NCBI RefSeq assembly: GCF_001552735.1
Contig: NZ_BCRT01000006.1
Coordinates: 38,367 to 102,366 of the forward strand
Length of the DNA: 64,000 bases
Direction: 5' to 3'
Source of the DNA: Sanguibacter suarezii NBRC 16159
GTDB lineage: Bacteria > Actinomycetota > Actinomycetes > Actinomycetales > Cellulomonadaceae
Shown here: piece by piece, positions 59,588 to 64,000 of the stretch
How positions within the stretch are numbered: the stretch's first letter is position 1
Layout of the letters: every line of letters begins with the position of its first letter
Translations under genes and position numbers: made by a program
Notes under the pieces: generated by a model
Seen by the model: the letters and a program-made list of their open reading frames with translations, nothing else
The model's database searches: none
Told to the model about the DNA's origin: nothing

Positions 59588-60760
59588 ATGATCCGCTCCA
59601 GAGCAGCCGTCATCGCAGGGTCCACCGTCTCCCTCTTCTCCATGCTGGCGCTGGGCGCCTGCTCGAGCGGGGACGACACCGCAGACGCCTCGACCCTCGA
59701 GGTGCCCGCCGCCGAGAAGGGCTCCGCCCTCGACCTCGCGGACGTCTGCCCCGCGACCGTCGTCTTCCAGCAGGACTGGGAGCCGGAGGCCGAGCACTCC
59801 GGCATGTACTCCCTCGTCGGTGCGGACTACACGATCGACGCCGACAAGAAGCGCGTCTCCGGCTCGCTCGTGGCCCAGGGCGTGGACACCGGCGTCGACA
59901 TCGAGGTCCGCCCCGGCGGGTCCGCGATCAGCTACCAGTCGGTGACCTCGCAGATGTTCGTCGACGAGGACATCATGTTCGGCGCCGTGAACACCGACGG
60001 CGCGATCGCGTCGTCGGCCAAGCAGCCGGTCACCGCGGTGGTCGCCCAGCTCAACGTGTCCCCGCAGATCATCATGTGGGACCCCGAGACCTACCCGGGC
60101 GCCACCACCGTCGCGGACATCGCGGCCGACGGCGCCTCGATCGTCGTCTCCGGTGGCGGCAGCAACCTGGGCGCGCTGCTCTCGGGCAACGGCACCGTCC
60201 CGGCCGACCAGATCGACCCGTCCTACAACGGCGACCCCTCGCGCTTCGTGGGCGACCCGACGATCGCCCAGCAGGGCTTCGCCACGGCTGAGCCGTTCAT
60301 CTACGAGAACGAGATCTCCTCCTGGGGCAAGCCTGTGGCCTACCAGCTCGTCTCCGAGGTCGGCTACACCATCTACCCCGAGCCGCTCGCGGTGCGCACC
60401 GCGGACCTCGAGGAGTACCGGCCCTGCCTGGAGAAGATCGTGCCGATCCTGCAGCAGACGCAGATCGACTACCTCGAGGACCCGGCGTCCACCAACGCGC
60501 TGATCGTCGAGAAGTACAACACCGGCTGGGTGTACTCCGCCGGCGTCGCGGAGTTCTCCCACCAGGCGATGAAGGACCTCAAGATCGTCCAGACGGACAC
60601 CTCCGGGATCTTCGGCGGGATGGACGCGGACCGCATCCAGACCGTCATGGACACCTTCACCCCGATCCTCGAGGCGAGCGGCACCGAGGTGGCGGACGAC
60701 CTCACCCCCGAGGACCTGTTCACCAACGAGTTCCTGGACACGTCGATCACCCTCGACTGA
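59588..60760 (+). CDS. ABC transporter substrate-binding lipoprotein (NMT1/SsuA-like)
   Basis: A 390-residue lipoprotein. The signal IRSRAAVIAGSTVSLFSMLA ends in the lipobox LGAC (Cys near 25). The binding fold shows VFQQDWEPEAEHSGMYSLVGADY (typical NMT1/THI5-like entry, where pyrimidine- or sulfonate-binding family members place ligand contacts), KKRVSGSLVAQGVDTGVDIEVRPGGSA and ISSWGKPVAYQLVSEVGY. AAGGAG precedes the ATG. It lies 146 bp after the permease gene, so it may have an extra promoter, though none is convincing. Ligand unknown; similarity of the fold to pyrimidine binders is only suggestive. Confidence 0.82.
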   Translation: MIRSRAAVIAGSTVSLFSMLALGACSSGDDTADASTLEVPAAEKGSALDLADVCPATVVFQQDWEPEAEHSGMYSLVGADYTIDADKKRVSGSLVAQGVDTGVDIEVRPGGSAISYQSVTSQMFVDEDIMFGAVNTDGAIASSAKQPVTAVVAQLNVSPQIIMWDPETYPGATTVADIAADGASIVVSGGGSNLGALLSGNGTVPADQIDPSYNGDPSRFVGDPTIAQQGFATAEPFIYENEISSWGKPVAYQLVSEVGYTIYPEPLAVRTADLEEYRPCLEKIVPILQQTQIDYLEDPASTNALIVEKYNTGWVYSAGVAEFSHQAMKDLKIVQTDTSGIFGGMDADRIQTVMDTFTPILEASGTEVADDLTPEDLFTNEFLDTSITLD

Positions 60761-60794
60761 CCGACCTGCGCACCGCTGACAGACAAGGACCCTC

Positions 60795-62159
60795 ATGATC
60801 CTCAATCCCGAGGGTGCTGCCGCCTTCGCCGACCTCGTCACCCGCGAGCTCGGCGACGGCGTCGCCAGCACCGACCCGGCCCTCATCCAGAAGTGCTCCT
60901 CGGACTGGTCGCGCATGTCGCCGATCCTCCAGGAGAAGCTCCCCCCGGGCCGCTACAACGCCGACCTCGTCGTGCGGCCCACGACTCCCGAGCAGGTGCC
61001 GGCCTTCCTCAAGCTCGCCTACGAGCACGACGTGCCTGTGGTGCCGCGCGGGGCGGGGACCGGCAACTACGGCCAGGCCACCCCCTTCACCGGGGGAGCG
61101 GTCCTCGACCTGCGCGGGCTGGACGCGATCACCGAGATCGGCGACGACTTCGTCATCGCCCAGGCGGGAGCCAAGCTCACCGCGATCGACTCAGCGGTGC
61201 GCGCCCAGGGCCAGGACCTGTGGATGTTCCCCTCCACCAAGGGCTCCACCATCGGCGGGTTCGTCGCCGGGGGCAGCGCCGGGACCGGCACGGTCGAGCG
61301 CGGCACCACCGCCGACGGCTTCGTGGCGGCCATGACCATCGCGCCGTGCGACGGCTCGGGCCGGTCTTTCCGGGTCGAGGGCGCCGACACCATCCCCTAC
61401 ATCCACACCTACGGGGTGACCGGGATCGCGACCGAGCTCACCGTCCGCACCGACCCGGCCCGGCACTGGGTGGCCGTCTACGCCGCCTTCGCCGACTACG
61501 GCCAGGCCATCGCGGTCCACCGCACCCTGCCTGACCTCCCGGTGCTGCCGCGGCTGGCCTCCCTCGACGAGCCGGGCCTGGTCGCGACCCTGCCCGCACC
61601 GATCGAGCTCGATCCCACCCGCACCAGCCTGCGGATGATCCTCGAGGCGTCCACGGTCGAGGAGGTCTCGCGACGCGTCGTGGCCGGCGGTGGCGAGGTG
61701 GTCGCGGTCATCGACGACTACGCCGCGACCGACACGCTCTCCTCCATGTCCTACAACCACCCGGTGTACTTCCTCCAGCAGTCCGGGTACCCCTGCTTCC
61801 ACCTGGAGGTGGGCGGCAGGGCGCTGTGGGACAGCCCGGAGCTCATCCGCACCGTGTACCCCAACGCGATGGTGCACGTGGAGCTGCGGACCATGGGTCC
61901 GCTCGGCATGTACGTCGCGGACTACGAGTCCGAGGACCAGGTTCTCGGCGGCTTCGCGGCCCTCGAGGAGCTCGGTGTGGGGATCCACAGCCCGCACCAG
62001 TGGCTGGTGGACCGGCACGTCGCCGAGGCTCTCGCCACCGCCCCGATCACCGACCCCAAGGGTCTGCTCAACCAGCTCAAGCTCGACCGAGACGGCGTGA
62101 TCCCCGCGCGGATCGACACCAGGAATGAGGCTCTCGTTGCCCGCACCCCAGTTCGTTGA
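60795..62159 (+). CDS. FAD-binding oxidoreductase (GlcD/VAO-like)
   Basis: A 454-residue flavoprotein of the FAD-linked oxidase family. The FAD-binding region reads YNADLVVRPTTPEQVPAFLKLAYEHDVPVVPRGAGTGNYGQATPFTGGAVLDLRGL and FPSTKGSTIGGFVAGGSAGTGTVERG, the PCMH-type fold. A C-terminal substrate domain follows. It resembles glycolate/D-lactate-type oxidases but lacks an Fe-S partner. The reading frame overlaps the next gene by 35 bases. It could oxidise a hydroxy acid or an N-methyl/amine intermediate produced by the hydrolases of the cluster. Confidence 0.85.
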   Translation: MILNPEGAAAFADLVTRELGDGVASTDPALIQKCSSDWSRMSPILQEKLPPGRYNADLVVRPTTPEQVPAFLKLAYEHDVPVVPRGAGTGNYGQATPFTGGAVLDLRGLDAITEIGDDFVIAQAGAKLTAIDSAVRAQGQDLWMFPSTKGSTIGGFVAGGSAGTGTVERGTTADGFVAAMTIAPCDGSGRSFRVEGADTIPYIHTYGVTGIATELTVRTDPARHWVAVYAAFADYGQAIAVHRTLPDLPVLPRLASLDEPGLVATLPAPIELDPTRTSLRMILEASTVEEVSRRVVAGGGEVVAVIDDYAATDTLSSMSYNHPVYFLQQSGYPCFHLEVGGRALWDSPELIRTVYPNAMVHVELRTMGPLGMYVADYESEDQVLGGFAALEELGVGIHSPHQWLVDRHVAEALATAPITDPKGLLNQLKLDRDGVIPARIDTRNEALVARTPVR

Positions 62160-62913
62160 CCTGACCTTCCAGCAGATCGCAGCCCTGCCCGAGGACACGG
62201 TGGCGATCCTGCCGCTCGGTGCCATCGAGCAGCACGGTGCGCACCTGCCGGTCTCCACCGACTACCTCGTGGCCACGAGCGTGGCCGAGGCGGCTGTCGC
62301 CTCGGTCGCCGAGGCGGGGACGGCGAACGTCGTGCTGCTGCCGGGCCTGGCGTACACGAAGTCCGACGAGCACCACTGGGCCCCGGGCACCATCTGGCTC
62401 ACCTGGGAGACGCTCATGAACACCCTCATCGACATCGGGCGGTCCCTCGCGACCTCGCCGGTGAAGAAGCTCATGTTCGTCAACGGCCACGGCGGGAACT
62501 CCGCCCTGGGCCAGGTCGCCTGCCGCGAGCTGCACCGGCGGTTCGGGCTGCAGACCTTCTTCGCCCACTCCTCGGTCCCCAAGGACCAGGGCGGGGTGGC
62601 GGCGGTCGACGTCGAGAACGGCTTCGGCGTGCACGGCGGGCACTCCGAGACGTCGATGGTCATGCACCTGCGTCCCGAGCTGGTGCACATGGACCTGGCC
62701 ACCCGGCAGGTGCCCGAGACGATGGGGGAGTACAAGCACATCGGCTTCGGCAAGTCGGTGAGCTTCGGCTGGACCTCGGACGACTTCGGTCCCGGCGGTG
62801 TGATCGGGGACCCCACAGGCGCCTCGGCCGACCACGGCAAGCAGCTCTTCGAGGCGGCGGTCGCCAAGATCGCCGAGTCCATCGTCGAAGCCAGCACCTT
62901 CACCATCGGCTGA
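62125..62913 (+). CDS. Creatininase-family protein
   Basis: A 262-residue amidohydrolase of the creatininase family. Metal ligands are visible in order: the Glu and His in VAILPLGAIEQHGAHLPVSTDYL (near 33-38), Asp in that same stretch, His in LMFVNGHGGNSALGQVACREL, and the loop GVHGGHSETSMVMHLRPELVHMD. The ATG at 62125 lies inside the preceding gene (35-base overlap); no later start keeps the first metal-binding strand intact. Family reactions open cyclic amides such as creatinine or cleave formamides. It completes the cluster begun at 55134. Confidence 0.88.
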   Translation: MRLSLPAPQFVDLTFQQIAALPEDTVAILPLGAIEQHGAHLPVSTDYLVATSVAEAAVASVAEAGTANVVLLPGLAYTKSDEHHWAPGTIWLTWETLMNTLIDIGRSLATSPVKKLMFVNGHGGNSALGQVACRELHRRFGLQTFFAHSSVPKDQGGVAAVDVENGFGVHGGHSETSMVMHLRPELVHMDLATRQVPETMGEYKHIGFGKSVSFGWTSDDFGPGGVIGDPTGASADHGKQLFEAAVAKIAESIVEASTFTIG

Positions 62914-62977
62914 CTCCCCCGCCCGCTGCCCCCGCCCCGCCCGCCCCGCCCACCCCCGCCCACCCCACCGCCCATTT

Positions 62978-63042
62978 CCGCTGACTGCTGGGTTGTACAC
63001 GCGAAATGGCCTCTTGGGCGTGTACAACCCAGCACTCAGCGG
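62978..63042. repeat. Palindromic element, word CCGCTGASTGCTGGGTTGT, in C-run/G-run context
   Basis: Arms of 25 bases (62978-63002 and 63018-63042) with one mismatch, around a 15-base spacer. C-runs occupy 62916-62976 and G-runs 63043-63110. It shares the 19-base word with the 32285-32354 element and the first 11 bases with 20400. It lies between two plus-strand genes. Confidence 0.9.
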
Positions 63043-63173
63043 GTGGGAGGGGGTGGAGGGGCGGGTGGGTGGGGGTGTTTGGGGTGGGTGGGGTCTGGGA
63101 GGATGGGGGCGGCGTCGGGCAGTTCCGACGCCGGGCGCTCGCGCCCGATCCCGCACACCTCTCGGAGGCGCTC

Positions 63174-63950
63174 GTGTCCCGCCCACCCCTGCTCGTCGCC
63201 TTCGACCTGGACGACACGCTGGCGCCGTCCAAGTCCCCGCTCGACCCGCGGATGGCGACGTTGCTGCTCCAGCTCGTCGACGTCGTCGAGGTCTGCGTGA
63301 TCTCCGGCGGGCAGTTCGGCCAGTTCCAGATGCAGCTCATCGAGAAGCTCGACGGCGCGACGCCGGAGCAGCTCGCTCGCCTGCACCTCATGCCCACCTG
63401 CGGCACGCAGTACTACCGCTACGCCGGCGGGGACTGGGAGCAGGTCTACGCCGAGAACCTCACCGAGGACGAGAAGGCGCGAGCACTGGCCGCCGTCGAA
63501 GGCTCCGCCCGTGAGCTCGGGTTGTGGGAGGACGAGACCTGGGGCCCGATCCTCGAGGACCGCGGATCGCAGATCACCTTCTCGGCGCTGGGCCAGGCCG
63601 CGCCCGTCGCCGCGAAGACCGCGTGGGACCCGACGGGGGAGAAGAAGACCGCGCTGCGCGAGGCCGTCGCCGCCCAGCTGCCTGACCTCGAGGTCCGCTC
63701 CGGCGGGTCCACGTCGGTGGACATCACCCGCAAGGGCATCGACAAGGCCTACGGCATGACCAAGCTCGCCGAGATCACCGGCGTGGACCTGGCGGACATG
63801 CTCTTCGTCGGAGACCGCCTGGACGAGGCCGGCAACGACTACCCGGTCCTGGCGATGGGCGTGGAGTGCCGCGCCGTCGAAGGCTGGGAAGACACCGCCG
63901 CCCTCCTCGACGACCTCATCCCCACCCTCCCCCTCCCCGCCCAGCACTGA
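63174..63950 (+). CDS. HAD-superfamily (IIB) hydrolase, phosphomannomutase/phosphatase-like
   Basis: A 258-residue HAD phosphatase. Motif I is LLVAFDLDDTLAPSKSPLD (nucleophile Asp and next Asp), motif II is VCVISGGQFGQFQ, and motif III/IV is KGIDKAYGMTKLAEITG and MLFVGDRLDEAGNDYPVLAMG. The cap domain (about 85-180) is the IIB type, as in Cof or eukaryotic PMM. A GGAGG site precedes the GTG start at 63174; the longer frame upstream runs through the palindrome and is rejected. After the stop only a GC-rich run to the window end remains. Confidence 0.9.
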   Translation: MSRPPLLVAFDLDDTLAPSKSPLDPRMATLLLQLVDVVEVCVISGGQFGQFQMQLIEKLDGATPEQLARLHLMPTCGTQYYRYAGGDWEQVYAENLTEDEKARALAAVEGSARELGLWEDETWGPILEDRGSQITFSALGQAAPVAAKTAWDPTGEKKTALREAVAAQLPDLEVRSGGSTSVDITRKGIDKAYGMTKLAEITGVDLADMLFVGDRLDEAGNDYPVLAMGVECRAVEGWEDTAALLDDLIPTLPLPAQH

Positions 63951-64000
63951 CGCCCGGGCCCGGCCCGGCCCGGCCTGACCCGCCCCGGCCCGGCGGGCCC

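Noticed and set aside
1..64000. tRNA, rRNA, transposase or phage integration sites
   Set aside because: I looked through the gaps by eye and saw no cloverleaf, no transposase or integrase motif, and no terminal inverted repeats with target duplications.

Overview
The window is about 72-75% G+C by eye. Codons end strongly in G or C, and many genes start with GTG or have TANNNT boxes 6-7 bases before the start (leaderless mRNAs). With actinobacterial families (AIM24, DUF2319, DUF2510, DUF4235, Asp23/AmaP/DUF6286, fused OleBC), this points to a high-GC actinobacterium, most likely Micrococcales. That placement is inference. I see no rRNA or tRNA gene, insertion sequence, prophage or CRISPR array. 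The DNA looks like ordinary chromosome rather than an island.

Layout. 0-10 kb: the end of a universal stress protein; an ECF sigma factor with a CU044_5270-type membrane partner; an aldo/keto reductase; a MarR regulator divergent from a large RND efflux permease; Hsp20; an ADP-ribosylglycohydrolase with a zinc-ribbon tail. 10-16 kb: a three-gene SMC-like condensin operon (jetA-jetB-jetC of Wadjet type I, also called MksFEB) with no jetD nuclease beside it. 16-27 kb: AraC regulator and SDR, three tandem AIM24 genes, a DUF2510 protein, a FrnE-like DsbA protein, a DUF2319 membrane hydrolase, PfkB and SurE, a two-domain VOC protein and DUF4235. 27-32 kb: a TPP riboswitch followed by thiamine ABC transporter genes (thiB, thiP, thiQ) and two small appended genes. 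32-37 kb: GH3 glycosidase, DoxX, MerR, Gfo/Idh oxidoreductase, acylphosphatase. 37-40.5 kb: an ECF sigma factor divergent from a six-gene Asp23/AmaP envelope-stress operon. 40.5-45.4 kb: GNAT, SBF-like transporter, isochorismatase hydrolase and AtzH-amidase fusion opposite a GntR regulator. 45.5-50.4 kb: the long-chain olefin operon oleA-oleBC-oleD. 50.4-53 kb: a persulfide-stress locus made of a CstR-like repressor, two small cysteine-rich paralogues and a CoA-disulfide reductase with a rhodanese domain, around one CsoR/CstR-type palindrome. 54.3-63 kb: a catabolic-looking cluster (XRE-cupin regulator, MBL hydrolase, amidohydrolase, taurine/nitrate-type ABC importer, FAD oxidase, creatininase). 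The window closes with a HAD phosphatase.

The most unusual signal is intergenic. Seven long palindromic elements lie in gaps between genes. Two of them (about 16.1 and 18.1 kb) are arrays of the word CCGAACTCGTGA repeated every 20 bp, then a 36-bp spacer, then inverted copies every 20 bp. Two others (2.0 and 7.3 kb) use different words with a 19-bp period. Three (20.4, 32.3 and 63.0 kb) share the word CCGCTGAGTGC and sit between a C-run block and a G-run block. They resemble terminators at convergent gene ends, but the exact phasing, and fillers that do not pair in the 16 kb element, suggest regularly spaced protein-binding sites or a repeat family that I cannot name.
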